Below, piece after piece: positions 1-8,722 of a stretch of DNA of 64,000 bases. This stretch comes from Flavobacterium sp. TR2 (GTDB taxonomy: Bacteria > Bacteroidota > Bacteroidia > Flavobacteriales > Flavobacteriaceae). The position numbers and the translations under genes were made by a program. The number at the start of each line of letters is the position of its first letter. Position 1 is the first letter of the stretch. The notes beneath the pieces are model-generated. The model was not told the DNA's origin, did no database searches, and worked only from the letters and a program-made list of their open reading frames with translations. Location: the NCBI RefSeq assembly GCF_025252405.1, contig NZ_CP104307.1:4526001-4590000 (forward strand), written 5' to 3'.

Positions 1-2
1 TA

Positions 3-131
3 CTTTATACTTACGAATGTGATTTGGGCGATGGCTGGGAAGATCCCGAAGTGCATAACGATCCAGCAAACGTAAGGGACAAAGCGCTTAAAATGGGTGC
101 TAACATTATCAATTATATTTTTACCAATTAA
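3..131 (+). CDS. DUF4159 domain protein, C-terminal end only
   Basis: Only the last 42 codons are in the window; the gene enters from the left edge in the third frame and stops at TAA. The visible tail reads YTYECDLGDGWEDPEVHND, then ends KMGANIINYIFTN. From memory this matches the C-terminus of Bacteroidota DUF4159 proteins, which are exported proteins of unknown function. The RNA methyltransferase gene starts 10 bases downstream on the same strand, so the two may be cotranscribed. With so little sequence the family call is moderate, and no function is inferred. Confidence 0.55.
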   Translation, partial: LYTYECDLGDGWEDPEVHNDPANVRDKALKMGANIINYIFTN

Positions 132-141
132 ATTTTAAAAA

Positions 142-639
142 GTGCAGCTGACTCACGAAGAAAATCAATTTGAAAGAAAAACATTTCCCATTACTTTGGT
201 ATGTGATCATATTTACTTTCAGCAAAATATTGGTTCTTTGTTCCGAATTTCTGAAGCTTTCGGAGTTGAAAACATTATTTTTTTTGGAAAAGACATTCCG
301 CTGACACCACGCAAAATCAATAAAACTTCACGCAGCACGCATCTTCATGTGCCTCATTCTACCATTGAAGACTATAATGAGCTTGAATCCTATTTGACTG
401 ACAATAATTTTGAAATTATTGCCTTAGAAATCACTTCAAACAGCAAACCTTTGAAAGAAGTCATGATTCCTTTTGACAAAAAAATCGCGCTTTTGATCGG
501 AAGCGAGATTAATGGAATCTCTGAGGAACTCCTAAAACTTTCTGATCAAATTGTGCACATTAATATGTTCGGAAAAAATAGCAGCATGAATGTTGTGCAA
601 GCGGCAAGCATAGCGCTTTACGAAATTACTTCTTTGTAA
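142..639 (+). CDS. TrmH/SpoU-family RNA 2'-O-methyltransferase
   Basis: This 165-residue protein is a compact single-domain SPOUT methyltransferase, which transfers a methyl group from S-adenosylmethionine to a ribose 2'-hydroxyl in tRNA or rRNA. All three family motifs are visible: NIGSLFRISEAFGV near residue 30, LLIGSEINGISEE near 118, and NMFGKNSSMNVVQAASIA near 141, where the chain folds into the knot. The length is close to the short TrmL type and lacks the N-terminal substrate domain of longer members. The start is a GTG, 10 bases after the preceding stop. The exact RNA target cannot be read from sequence. Confidence 0.88.
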   Translation: MQLTHEENQFERKTFPITLVCDHIYFQQNIGSLFRISEAFGVENIIFFGKDIPLTPRKINKTSRSTHLHVPHSTIEDYNELESYLTDNNFEIIALEITSNSKPLKEVMIPFDKKIALLIGSEINGISEELLKLSDQIVHINMFGKNSSMNVVQAASIALYEITSL

Positions 640-855
640 AAAATTGAATTCTTGAAATTTATTTTTGAAGCAATATTCTGACTTAACAGCAATTTAACTT
701 TTTATATTATCGTTAAACGACAGATAATCACGACAAAATGCGTTAAAAAATACAAAAGAAAGAAAATACTGCATAATTTTTAAAGACTAATTTTTGTAGG
801 AATCAATGTTTGTAAGGGGTTGTAAAATTTCTCACAAAATTTCTGTTCTAATATT

Positions 856-885
856 TTGCAAGAAAGGTATTTTGTTATAAAATTG
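856..885 (+). promoter_or_regulatory. Candidate promoter of the M43 lipoprotein gene
   Basis: TTG at 856-858 is followed after 19 bases by TAAAATTG, one base off the Bacteroidota TAnnTTTG consensus. It lies about 50 bases before the ATG at 935. The rest of the 295-base gap before this gene is AT-rich and shows nothing else I can name. Confidence 0.3.
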
Positions 886-934
886 CCACATTATTCAACT
901 AATCAACTATTTTATAACAAAAACCTAAATTATT

Positions 935-1900
935 ATGAAAAAAGTTATTATTACCACATTCGCAGCATTAATGCTGTTTGCTTGTCAAAATGATCAATCG
1001 GCTGAATCTGCTAACGCTGATGCAAGTGTTCCATCTAGAAGAGGATGCGCAACGCAAGAAGTTTTAGAAGCTCAATTGAAAGCTGATCCTTCATTGGCAA
1101 TCAGAATGAATGAAATCGAAACTTTTACTATACAACACGAAGGTAAAAATTTCACAGGCCGTCTGGTAAATGGAAAAATTGAAATTCCAGTTGTAGTGAA
1201 TGTTCTTTATAGAACTACAGCTGAAAATATTTCAAATGCACAAATCCAATCACAGATTGATGTGCTAAACAAAGATTTCAATGCTTTAAACTCAGATTAC
1301 AATAATGTGCCAGCATTATTTGCAGGAGTTAAAGCAAACATCGGAATTTCTTTTGTTTTAGACCAAGTTATTAGAAAATCAACAACTAAAACTTCTTGGG
1401 GAACAAATGATGCGATGAAAAAAACAGCTCAAGGCGGACTTGCTCCAACTAGCCCAACTACAAAATTAAACTTGTGGTCATGTGTTATTGGTGGCGGAAT
1501 TTTAGGTTATGCACAATTTCCTGGCGGCGCTTCTGCTACTGATGGAGTGGTAATTGATCCTAAATACTTCGGATTATCTGGTTCTGCAAATGCACCATAT
1601 AATTTAGGAAGAACAGCTACTCACGAAGTAGGTCACTGGATGAATTTACGTCACATCTGGGGAGATGCAACTTGCGGAAGCGACTTAGTTGCAGATACTC
1701 CTACTCATAACACAGCAAACTACGGAGTTCCTGCTTACCCTCATTACAGCACTTGTACAGGCACACCTGTAGAAATGACAATGAACTACATGGATTATGT
1801 TGATGATGCTGCAATGTATATGTTCTCAACAGGACAGAAAAACAGAATATCGGCTATTTTTACAACTGGAGGCGCTAGAGCTTCTTTTGCACAACCATAA
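935..1900 (+). CDS. Secreted M43 (cytophagalysin-type) zinc metalloprotease lipoprotein
   Basis: The 321-residue product starts with a lipoprotein signal (MKKVIITTFAALMLFAC), so it is probably anchored to the outer membrane. The zinc site HEVGHWMNLRHIWGD near residue 232 matches the extended metzincin motif HExxHxxxLxHxxGD of family M43. The Met-turn is in MNYMDYVDD near residue 281. Cysteines around the zinc site fit the disulfides of ulilysin-like enzymes. It is a monocistronic gene closed by a strong terminator. The larger M43 protein at 28.9-32.5 kb has the same catalytic fold but a different architecture. The substrate is unknown. Confidence 0.88.
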   Translation: MKKVIITTFAALMLFACQNDQSAESANADASVPSRRGCATQEVLEAQLKADPSLAIRMNEIETFTIQHEGKNFTGRLVNGKIEIPVVVNVLYRTTAENISNAQIQSQIDVLNKDFNALNSDYNNVPALFAGVKANIGISFVLDQVIRKSTTKTSWGTNDAMKKTAQGGLAPTSPTTKLNLWSCVIGGGILGYAQFPGGASATDGVVIDPKYFGLSGSANAPYNLGRTATHEVGHWMNLRHIWGDATCGSDLVADTPTHNTANYGVPAYPHYSTCTGTPVEMTMNYMDYVDDAAMYMFSTGQKNRISAIFTTGGARASFAQP

Positions 1901-1914
1901 TAAAAAAGAAATTT

Positions 1915-1950
1915 AAAAAAAGGCGAGATGATTTCATCTCGCCTTTTTTT
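1915..1950 (+). terminator. Intrinsic terminator after the M43 gene
   Basis: An 11-bp perfect stem AGGCGAGATGA/TCATCTCGCCT with a short loop is followed by a seven-T run. Confidence 0.9.
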
Positions 1951-2006
1951 GTTTATCCCTGAATTTTACAATGCTTTTTCCTATATTTATGGTCTAAATT
2001 TTAAGC

Positions 2007-3098
2007 ATGATCACATCAAAAACTATTTCTAACGGAATTTTAAGAGCTTTAGCAACAATTTTAATTATCGGCATTGTTTTATATTTTCTCTATGAAATAC
2101 AAACTGTTATTGTCTATTTATGCATTTCTTTAATATTGTGTTTAATTGCAAATCCGTTAGTTTTATTTCTAAAAAACAAACTGAAATTCAGCAATTCAAT
2201 GGCTGCCACCACCACCATCATCTTTTTTATATTTCTAATTGTGGGTTTCATCCTTTTGTTTGTTCCTTTAATTATTTCTCAAGCCAATAATTTAGCATTA
2301 CTAGATACTGCACATCTCCAAACCAATTTTATAGAGGCAGAAAGACATCTAGAAGACTACTTTAATATTCAGCATATTGATTTAAATAAAGTGATAAAAG
2401 ATTCTAAACTTACTTCTGTTTTAGATTTCAGTTATTTTACAGGATTTATCAATTCGATAATCAATTTTATGGCTAATATGGGAATGGGACTTGTTTCTGT
2501 ATTTTTTATTACTTTCTTTTTTATTAAAGACCAGGACATTTTTAAAGATCAGGCTAGAAGAATATTACCAGATTCAAATGAAGACAAAATATTAAATTCT
2601 ATTACCAAAATAAATCATCTTTTAACCCGCTATTTTATTGGTTTATTATTACAATTGATAGTTGTTTTTATTCTTTACTTAATCGTGTTACTGATATTTG
2701 GAAATAAAAATGCATTTGTAATTGCCTTCTTATGTGCAATTCTAAACATAATACCGTATTTGGGTCCAATTATCGGAACTACTTTGGCAGGACTATTAAC
2801 CATGATTAGTATGATTGGAAAGGATTTTCAATCAGAAATTCTGCCAACAACAATTTATGTCATTATTGGTTTTTTATTGGTACAGGCAATTGACAACAAT
2901 ATTAGCCAGCCCATAATTTCGTCAAAAAGTGTAAATTCGCATCCGTTAGAGATATTCTTGGTAATATTAATCAGCGGCATTACGTTTGGAATTGTAGGTA
3001 TGATAATAGCCATTCCTGCATTTACGATGATTAAAGTAATTTTAAAAGAATTTTTCCCTGACAATAAAATTGTCTCCGTATTAACCGAAAGAATTTAG
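2007..3098 (+). CDS. AI-2E/PerM-family membrane transporter
   Basis: This 363-residue polytopic membrane protein has hydrophobic segments near residues 12-30, 33-55, 65-88, 150-172, and several between 205 and 345. That is the seven- to eight-helix layout of the AI-2E (PerM/YdiK/TqsA) family. The conserved C-terminal block appears as IIPYLGPIIGTTLAG near residue 248, followed by a segment reading VQAIDNNISQPIISSK near 293. Members have been linked to autoinducer-2 export and to ion transport, so the substrate here is undetermined. The next gene starts 2 bases after its stop, suggesting one transcript. Confidence 0.85.
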   Translation: MITSKTISNGILRALATILIIGIVLYFLYEIQTVIVYLCISLILCLIANPLVLFLKNKLKFSNSMAATTTIIFFIFLIVGFILLFVPLIISQANNLALLDTAHLQTNFIEAERHLEDYFNIQHIDLNKVIKDSKLTSVLDFSYFTGFINSIINFMANMGMGLVSVFFITFFFIKDQDIFKDQARRILPDSNEDKILNSITKINHLLTRYFIGLLLQLIVVFILYLIVLLIFGNKNAFVIAFLCAILNIIPYLGPIIGTTLAGLLTMISMIGKDFQSEILPTTIYVIIGFLLVQAIDNNISQPIISSKSVNSHPLEIFLVILISGITFGIVGMIIAIPAFTMIKVILKEFFPDNKIVSVLTERI

Positions 3099-3100
3099 CT

Positions 3101-4282
3101 TTGAACACTTCCCTTTTGCATTCAGATATTCAGAAATTTATTATTGAAAATACGGGTGCAGATATAACGAAATTGGCGCTGCAAAAAAATCCATTCCCAG
3201 AAACGGATTGGATTTTAATTTTGAATCAAATTGAAGCACGGAGCAAAGCAAAGGATAAACTGCCGACTTGGTTTGATGCCGAAAATATCATTTATCCTAG
3301 CAAAGTCTCTGTAGAACAAACCTCATCAGAAAAAACAGCTGCTTACAAAGCTTCTTTAATTTCTGGCAAAACTTTAATTGATCTTACAGGAGGTTTTGGT
3401 GTTGATGATTATTATTTTTCAAAGAAATTTAAAGTTGTTGCGCATTGTGAAATTAATGAAGAATTATCTTCGATTGTCAAACATAATTTTCAACAATTAG
3501 AAATAAAAAATTGCTTTTGTTACCCAACCGATTCAATCAATATTTTACATGAATCTGAACTAAAATACGATTGGATTTATATTGATCCTTCGCGAAGAAA
3601 TGACAGCAAAGGCAAAGTTTTTATGCTAAAAGACTGTCTTCCAAATGTTCCTGAACTCCTTGATTTCTATTTCGAAAAATCGGACTGCATTTTAATTAAG
3701 ACTGCACCCTTATTAGACATTTCAGCAGGATTATCCGAATTAAAAAATGTAAAGAACATTCATATCATTGCCCTTGAAAACGAAGTCAAAGAACTGCTCT
3801 TCGAAATTCAAAAAGGCTATTCTGGCGAAATAACACTAAAAACAGCTAACCTTTTAAAAGAAAAAATAGAAACTTTTGAGTTTTCTTTAGGCCATGAAAC
3901 ACCATCGCTTTCTTACGGCTTACCTCAACAATATCTTTACGAACCCAATGCGGCAATAATGAAATCTGGCGGTTTTGATGAAGTTAGCGCCAGTTTTCAA
4001 ATTAACAAACTCCATAAACACTCGCATTTGTATACTTCAGAAAATTTAATTGATTTTCCGGGAAGAAAATTTGAGGTTCAAAAAGTGATTTCATATAACA
4101 AAAATGAGATGAAAAACGAATTATCCAATCAGCAGGCCAATATTACCACTCGTAATTTTCCTGAGACTGTAGATAACATTCGAAAAAAGTGGAAAATAAA
4201 AAATGGCGGTGATTTGTATTGTTTTTTTACGACAGATGTAAAAGATAACAAAATAGTTTTAATTTGCACCAAAATAATCTAA
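3101..4282 (+). CDS. Class I SAM-dependent methyltransferase with THUMP-like domain (PG_1098 type)
   Basis: The 393-residue protein has a central Rossmann methyltransferase fold. The SAM loop is LIDLTGGFGVDDYYF near residue 93, and WIYIDPSRRND near residue 162 resembles the catalytic DPxRR block of this group. The C-terminus (ARNFPETVDNIRKKWKI-like, ending IVLICTKII) matches the THUMP-like domain of Bacteroidota PG_1098 proteins, probably an RNA-binding part, so an RNA base is the likely substrate. The apparent start is TTG, 2 bases after the permease stop. No nearer ATG fits as well, because the N-terminal region aligns from this point. The exact modification is unknown. Confidence 0.75.
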   Translation: MNTSLLHSDIQKFIIENTGADITKLALQKNPFPETDWILILNQIEARSKAKDKLPTWFDAENIIYPSKVSVEQTSSEKTAAYKASLISGKTLIDLTGGFGVDDYYFSKKFKVVAHCEINEELSSIVKHNFQQLEIKNCFCYPTDSINILHESELKYDWIYIDPSRRNDSKGKVFMLKDCLPNVPELLDFYFEKSDCILIKTAPLLDISAGLSELKNVKNIHIIALENEVKELLFEIQKGYSGEITLKTANLLKEKIETFEFSLGHETPSLSYGLPQQYLYEPNAAIMKSGGFDEVSASFQINKLHKHSHLYTSENLIDFPGRKFEVQKVISYNKNEMKNELSNQQANITTRNFPETVDNIRKKWKIKNGGDLYCFFTTDVKDNKIVLICTKII

Positions 4283-4286
4283 TACA

Positions 4287-4853
4287 ATGAAACAACTAAT
4301 TACACTAGCTCTTTTTTTATTAACCTTTACCGCATTTGCCCAAAAACCTTGCGAATATAGCGTCAATGTAAATGACTCTATCGGATCATACAAAGTGACA
4401 AACGAATACTTGATGAGTGAAAAATATTTTGGCGGAAGCTTTAATTATATTTTCTTCTCTTTGGCTCAAACAGATGGTTTGCCGACATTAAACCTGCAAT
4501 CTATCCAAAAAAGCAAGGATTTTATTAAGGCTAACTGTTTTGATAAAAATTCAAAAATCTTTTTGCAGTTAGAAAACGGGAAGATTGTAACGCTTATGCA
4601 TATCAATCAAGAAAATTGCGGCACATTGGTTCGTGACGAAAAAGGTTTCGACAACCGAATCAATACTGGGATTTTTATGTTTATGAAAGATAATTATGAG
4701 GAACTGAAAAAATCTCCAATTTCAATAATGCGAATTAAATATCTAACCAATATAGAAGATTATATTGTAAAACGAGAACTTACTTCTGAGTTAACTGGAA
4801 AAGTGACTAATCCGAATACCTACTTCATGGATAATATTAGGTGTGTGGAGTAA
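4287..4853 (+). CDS. Exported protein of unknown function
   Basis: The 188-residue protein has a clear Sec signal peptide (MKQLITLALFLLTFTAFAQ), cut before KPCEYSV. The mature part has five cysteines or so and no motif I recognise. It begins 4 bases after the methyltransferase stop on the same strand, so it is probably the last gene of that transcript. Its stop is directly next to the stop of the convergent dipeptidase gene, with no intergenic base. Confidence 0.6.
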   Translation: MKQLITLALFLLTFTAFAQKPCEYSVNVNDSIGSYKVTNEYLMSEKYFGGSFNYIFFSLAQTDGLPTLNLQSIQKSKDFIKANCFDKNSKIFLQLENGKIVTLMHINQENCGTLVRDEKGFDNRINTGIFMFMKDNYEELKKSPISIMRIKYLTNIEDYIVKRELTSELTGKVTNPNTYFMDNIRCVE

Positions 4854-5501
4854 TTAATTGCACTTCCATTTTTGGTTGGCCACTTTATCTTTTAAACCTG
4901 TTTTTAAATTGTAATGCCACCACTCCGACTCAAAAGAGTTGAAACCATTTTTTATCATGGTCTTTTTTAGATAAGCCCTATTGGAAAGAATTTCTTTAGA
5001 AAGCTGTTTAAAATTATGACTTGCCATAATGCCAAAAAAGTCAAAAGAAGTTCCCATATCAACTTCTTTTCCTGTAATATCTACCAAAGAAATATCAACG
5101 GCTCCTCCTCTATTATGGATGGAGCCTTTTTTTGGATCTGCAACATAAATTGGATCCGATACAATCTCCCACATTTTTTTCTGAATGTCCAAAGGTCTAT
5201 AACAATCATACAATTTGATTCTGTAGCCTTTTTTCAAAAAATCTTTATTGGCCGCAATCAATGCTTTTACAGTCTTTAGGCGAAGCATACATTCGGCACA
5301 ATCGTAAACTTTTGTTTTCAAGAAATTGTCTTCGGTAGCATATTTCATATCATAAACAAAATCGTTGCTATAATCTCTTAGATTTACAAATGTAGTATCA
5401 GAAATTTTAACTTCTGCTGGAGAAGCGTAAGTTTCATTCTGCGCTTGCAAAAAGCCAATTCCTAAAAGAAAAAAGCTTAAAATTTTGAAAGTATGATTCA
5501 T
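4854..5501 (-). CDS. VanX-like D-Ala-D-Ala dipeptidase (M15D)
   Basis: The 215-residue protein has a signal peptide (MNHTFKILSFFLLGIGFLQAQ) and so works in the periplasm. The M15 zinc motifs are SIHNRGGAVDISLVD near residue 128 (SxHxxGxAxD) and ESEWWHYNL near residue 192 (ExxWH). These are the ligands and catalytic Glu of VanX/DdpX dipeptidases, which split D-Ala-D-Ala. FLKTKVYDCAECMLR and KLYDCYRP also match the family. A role in peptidoglycan dipeptide recycling is more likely than vancomycin resistance, because no VanH or VanA gene is nearby. Confidence 0.85.
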   Translation of the reverse strand: MNHTFKILSFFLLGIGFLQAQNETYASPAEVKISDTTFVNLRDYSNDFVYDMKYATEDNFLKTKVYDCAECMLRLKTVKALIAANKDFLKKGYRIKLYDCYRPLDIQKKMWEIVSDPIYVADPKKGSIHNRGGAVDISLVDITGKEVDMGTSFDFFGIMASHNFKQLSKEILSNRAYLKKTMIKNGFNSFESEWWHYNLKTGLKDKVANQKWKCN

Positions 5502-5709
5502 TGTAAGAAGATTTTAAAAAATTGAAGTTAAACAAAAAATCTTAAAAATTGATTTTTGGCATTATTACTTAAACTTAAAAATTTACTTTTTGGGATTAAA
5601 AACCGTCATAAATTACTTTCAAAACAAAGAATAATTTTAATATCTTTATGAAAATTAGATCATTACGACTTTGTAAACTAAAATTATTAATTCTAAAATC
5701 AGTTATATT

Positions 5710-6231
5710 ATGAATTACAGAGCCAAATACATTTCAGCAGCCATTGTTAGCAGTTTAGTCTTGTTGTCATGCAAAAAAGAAATTATAAAAGAAGTGCCCA
5801 AAACAGATTCAACTTCAATAAAAACTGAAGCTTTACAAGCAGACAGCACTGTTTTGAACCCGAATGATTCTTTGTATGGTCTTGTAGACAAAAGCGTCAT
5901 TGGAACACAATTTTTAACCAAAAGCAGTTTAGCGCCAAGATTGAAAAAATTATTAGGCCCCGATTACGATCAGATGGTAAAATACTGGAATACTGAGACC
6001 CCTTTTGAAAAGCAAGACAATGTACTGCACGCTTGGGGATGCAAACAGCATGACTGCAGCACGTATTCGTATGATTTGTATATTGATGTAAAAAACAACA
6101 AAATCAATGTCTATAAATTCTCTGAGTCCAAACTGACGATTTTTAAAGAAGATAATTTTGATATTGAAATAAAAGGCAACTTCTTGAAAGATTTAAATAT
6201 TAAAAAAGAAAATACAGCAGTTAAAAAATAA
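5710..6231 (+). CDS. Predicted lipoprotein, function unknown
   Basis: The 173-residue protein carries a lipobox (SSLVLLSC) after a short hydrophobic stretch, so it should be a lipoprotein. The mature part has a Lys/Thr/Ser-rich linker and then a region with GPDYDQMVKYW and HAWGCKQHDCSTYSYDLYID. That region could be an inhibitor- or lysozyme-inhibitor-like fold, but I do not recognise a family. It stands alone and shares a bidirectional hairpin terminator with the convergent desaturase gene. Confidence 0.6.
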   Translation: MNYRAKYISAAIVSSLVLLSCKKEIIKEVPKTDSTSIKTEALQADSTVLNPNDSLYGLVDKSVIGTQFLTKSSLAPRLKKLLGPDYDQMVKYWNTETPFEKQDNVLHAWGCKQHDCSTYSYDLYIDVKNNKINVYKFSESKLTIFKEDNFDIEIKGNFLKDLNIKKENTAVKK

Positions 6232-6242
6232 GCGCAATCATA

Positions 6243-6270
6243 AAAAAAGCGGTTCAAATGAACCGCTTTT
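6243..6270. terminator. Bidirectional terminator
   Basis: AAAAGCGGTTC/GAACCGCTTTT forms an 11-bp stem with an AAAT loop between two convergent genes; A- and T-tracts on the two sides serve both strands. Confidence 0.85.
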
Positions 6271-6290
6271 CCATTTACTATTTTTTAGCA

Positions 6291-7394
6291 TTAGATTTCT
6301 CCTGTCACTAAAATATTTTCTTTTACACCTTTGTCTTTCAACATTCTGAAATGAGATCGAACAGCGTGATAAAACGGATATGAAGTATAAGGCAAGTTAT
6401 ATTCTTCTGCATAACGCTTGATAATTGGCGTAATATACGGATAGTAAGTGTGTCCAACCGCTGGAAAAAGATGATGCGCTACATGATGTGTAAATCCGCC
6501 GTAAAGAAAATTAGCCAATTTGCTCTCTGTGCTAAAATCTTTAGTCACGATCATTTGATGCATAACCCATGTATCCGAAAGATTTCCGTCTTCATCAGTA
6601 TGCGGAAAGTGGGCATCTTCATCAACGTGAGTGGAAACCAATGCCACGACACCAATTGCGCTACCGCACAAATGCATAGACAGCCAAGCAAAAAGCACCA
6701 TATACCAAGGCTGGCTTAAAAGCATCATTGGAATAAAAAGCAAATAAATAAGGTTAATAATCTTAGCCGCAAATAATCTGTAAACTTCTTGTCTCGGAAT
6801 TTTGTCTACAACTTTCTTTACATAATTATCCTTTGTTCCAAAAAAGTCTTTAAAATCTCTTATGTAAAGCCAGTTCAAGCTATAAAGAGGATAGATGAAC
6901 CACATATAAATATGCTGATACTTGTGGTAATTAAACAATGGGCTATTTGGAAATATCCTAATAATATCACTCTGCTTAATGTCAACATCCCAATCTGGCA
7001 CGTTTGGATAGGCATGATGCAGGCTTATATGGCGTCGCATCCAAAGCCAATGATTACTCCCGAAGAGTTCTAAAACATATAAAAACCATTCATTGTGCTT
7101 TGGCTTTCTAAACAAAGCTCCGTGTGCAGCATCATGAAAAGCATTTATAAATAAAACGATCATTGTAATGCCAGACAAAATGTAAAAAAGAAATAACAAA
7201 GGCGTCTGGTTGCCAAAAATTAAAATACAGGCGTAGAACAAAAAAAATACTGCCAGAAGCCCTAAAGACTTCACGACATTCAATACATACAAAGACGAGT
7301 TTTTTAAGACCGTTTCATTCACTTCTAAACGCATCTTTTTAAAAAAATCATCTGCTCCAGGTTTAACATAAACCGGTCGTTTTAATTTTTCCAT
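6291..7394 (-). CDS. Membrane fatty acid desaturase
   Basis: The 367-residue integral membrane protein has the three histidine boxes of the di-iron desaturase family: HDAAHGALF near residue 87, HISLHHAYPN near 122, and THHVAHHLFP near 304. It has paired hydrophobic segments near 45-85 and 205-245. Such enzymes place a double bond in acyl chains of membrane lipids and use O2 and an electron donor. The position of the double bond (delta-5/6/12 classes share these boxes) cannot be decided here. The gene is monocistronic between two terminators. Confidence 0.88.
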   Translation of the reverse strand: MEKLKRPVYVKPGADDFFKKMRLEVNETVLKNSSLYVLNVVKSLGLLAVFFLFYACILIFGNQTPLLFLFYILSGITMIVLFINAFHDAAHGALFRKPKHNEWFLYVLELFGSNHWLWMRRHISLHHAYPNVPDWDVDIKQSDIIRIFPNSPLFNYHKYQHIYMWFIYPLYSLNWLYIRDFKDFFGTKDNYVKKVVDKIPRQEVYRLFAAKIINLIYLLFIPMMLLSQPWYMVLFAWLSMHLCGSAIGVVALVSTHVDEDAHFPHTDEDGNLSDTWVMHQMIVTKDFSTESKLANFLYGGFTHHVAHHLFPAVGHTYYPYITPIIKRYAEEYNLPYTSYPFYHAVRSHFRMLKDKGVKENILVTGEI

Positions 7395-7483
7395 ATTGGT
7401 TACTGCTAGAAATTGTTAATCAAATTTAATAAAAAAAAACTTAAACAGTTAAGCTGTACTTAATTAAAAATGAAGTATTTTAA

Positions 7484-7514
7484 AACAAAAAAACCACTCC
7501 TTTTAGAGTGGTTT
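7484..7514 (-). terminator. Terminator of the XRE regulator gene
   Basis: Read on the minus strand, AAACCACTC/GAGTGGTTT (9 bp) is followed by a T-rich tract (complement of AAAACAAAAAAA). Confidence 0.8.
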
Positions 7515-7573
7515 AACCAATGCTGTAATTGCTAAAATTGTCAGCTATAATTTTAGAAAACTCCTTACTGCAA

Positions 7574-7897
7574 TTATTCCTCAAAATTTTTATCTGCTAA
7601 ACGCAGCCTGATATTATGAATGCGCACTTCAATTTCTTGCAAGTCATTCAAAATATTCTGTTTTTCATAAACTGCACCAATTTCATTGACCATATCTTGC
7701 TCATCGGGAGCAAAAAGATCATTCAAATCCACATCTGGAAAATTTTTACTTAGACTGATAATAAAATCTGAGCCAATACTGGCAGTCCCATGTAAGTATC
7801 TTCCAATCATCGCAGGGCTAAATCCTAAAATTGCCCCTACTTCCTTTTGCTTTAATCCTTTATCCCTAAAGAATTTACTTAGTTTCTCATGATACAT
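7574..7897 (-). CDS. XRE-family helix-turn-helix regulator
   Basis: The 107-residue protein has a helix-turn-helix domain over residues 5-60. The recognition region GLKQKEVGAILGFSPAMIGRYL is typical of Cro/C1-type regulators. The C-terminal 45 residues (EIGAVYEKQNILNDLQEIEVRIHNIRLRLADK) look like an amphipathic helix that could dimerise. It is divergent from two small genes starting at 8022, with an AT-rich 124-base interval that carries an inverted repeat. I infer that it regulates itself and the divergent pair. No phage or toxin partner is recognised. Confidence 0.8.
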   Translation of the reverse strand: MYHEKLSKFFRDKGLKQKEVGAILGFSPAMIGRYLHGTASIGSDFIISLSKNFPDVDLNDLFAPDEQDMVNEIGAVYEKQNILNDLQEIEVRIHNIRLRLADKNFEE

Positions 7898-7948
7898 CTT
7901 CTAAAAATTCATGTAAAATATAGCCAAAATATATTTTTTAACATTAAA

Positions 7949-7975
7949 AAGAATAATAAATATAATAATATTCTT
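7949..7975. promoter_or_regulatory. Candidate operator of the XRE regulator
   Basis: AAGAATA and TATTCTT are inverted arms separated by 13 AT-only bases between the divergent XRE gene and the gene at 8022. TACATTTA, a near match to the -7 element, overlaps the right side. AT-richness makes chance symmetry easy. Confidence 0.3.
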
Positions 7976-8021
7976 ACATTTACACAGACCAATTAACCTA
8001 TTAATAATAATTAGCAAAGAT

Positions 8022-8297
8022 ATGTCAAAATTAATCAATAATAGCAATTTTAAAGAAGATAATTCTCACAATACGAAAGCTTACGAATTTATAGATAAGC
8101 ATTTACCTGTAACTTATGTAGACCTTACTATAAACTGCATCGTAAAAAAAGGACTGCCTGCTCCAAGCAAAGCACTAGTCAGAAACGTGAGAAACAAAAC
8201 CATTTTGAGAAATGACATCCTACTCGCATTAGTAGAAGTCGCATATGAAAATAAACAAGCCATCGAAAAAATAAAGCTTTTAACTTCTCAAGTCTAA
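8022..8297 (+). CDS. Small protein of unknown function
   Basis: The 91-residue protein is hydrophilic and basic in its middle (IVKKGLPAPSKALVRNVRNKTILRND), with no signal peptide or membrane segment. KTILRNDILLALVEVAYENKQAIEKIK looks like a helical segment. No family is recognised. It is divergent from the XRE regulator and is followed 38 bases later by another small gene in the same direction, which suggests a regulator-controlled pair. Confidence 0.5.
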   Translation: MSKLINNSNFKEDNSHNTKAYEFIDKHLPVTYVDLTINCIVKKGLPAPSKALVRNVRNKTILRNDILLALVEVAYENKQAIEKIKLLTSQV

Positions 8298-8335
8298 AAA
8301 GTACCGTTAACTATTTTAACAAAAGCATCAATTTT

Positions 8336-8536
8336 ATGACCGCCCACAATAGCAATAAAAAAGAAAACAACCAGTCAGATTCTATTCAAAAATTTGAAGT
8401 TACGTCTTCACACAAGATCGACTTTGAAAATATACCTTATTTATACGGAATGAGCCTTGAAGAATATAAAGAAGGACTTGAAATTCACTCACAATACTTT
8501 AATCAGATGAAAAAAATAAAACAAATAATGAATTAA
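8336..8536 (+). CDS. Small protein of unknown function
   Basis: The 66-residue product is polar, with an Asn/Lys/Gln-rich first 20 residues and the segment FENIPYLYGMSLEEYKEGLEIHSQYFNQMKK. No domain is recognised. It follows the 91-residue gene closely and is probably cotranscribed. After it, the 186 bases up to the cellulase gene hold only AT-rich DNA with a near-consensus TAATTTG about 25 bases before the cellulase ATG. Confidence 0.45.
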   Translation: MTAHNSNKKENNQSDSIQKFEVTSSHKIDFENIPYLYGMSLEEYKEGLEIHSQYFNQMKKIKQIMN

Positions 8537-8722
8537 AATTGTCCGACAGCCAATAAAAATCACATCAAATACACATCATTGATTTTTTAATTAAAGCATA
8601 AATCCCGCTAAAATTAATTCGATATTGCAATTTTCGAATTTTTAGTGGAAAAACATTTGGTTTAGGTAAATTTTACCTTTTTTGTAATTTGCCCTTTCTA
8701 CGGGCTAAAAAACAAAAAAACC

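Noticed and set aside
4854..5501. Vancomycin resistance gene
   Set aside because: The dipeptidase is VanX-like, but no VanH/VanA ligase or VanRS pair is near; peptidoglycan recycling is more likely.
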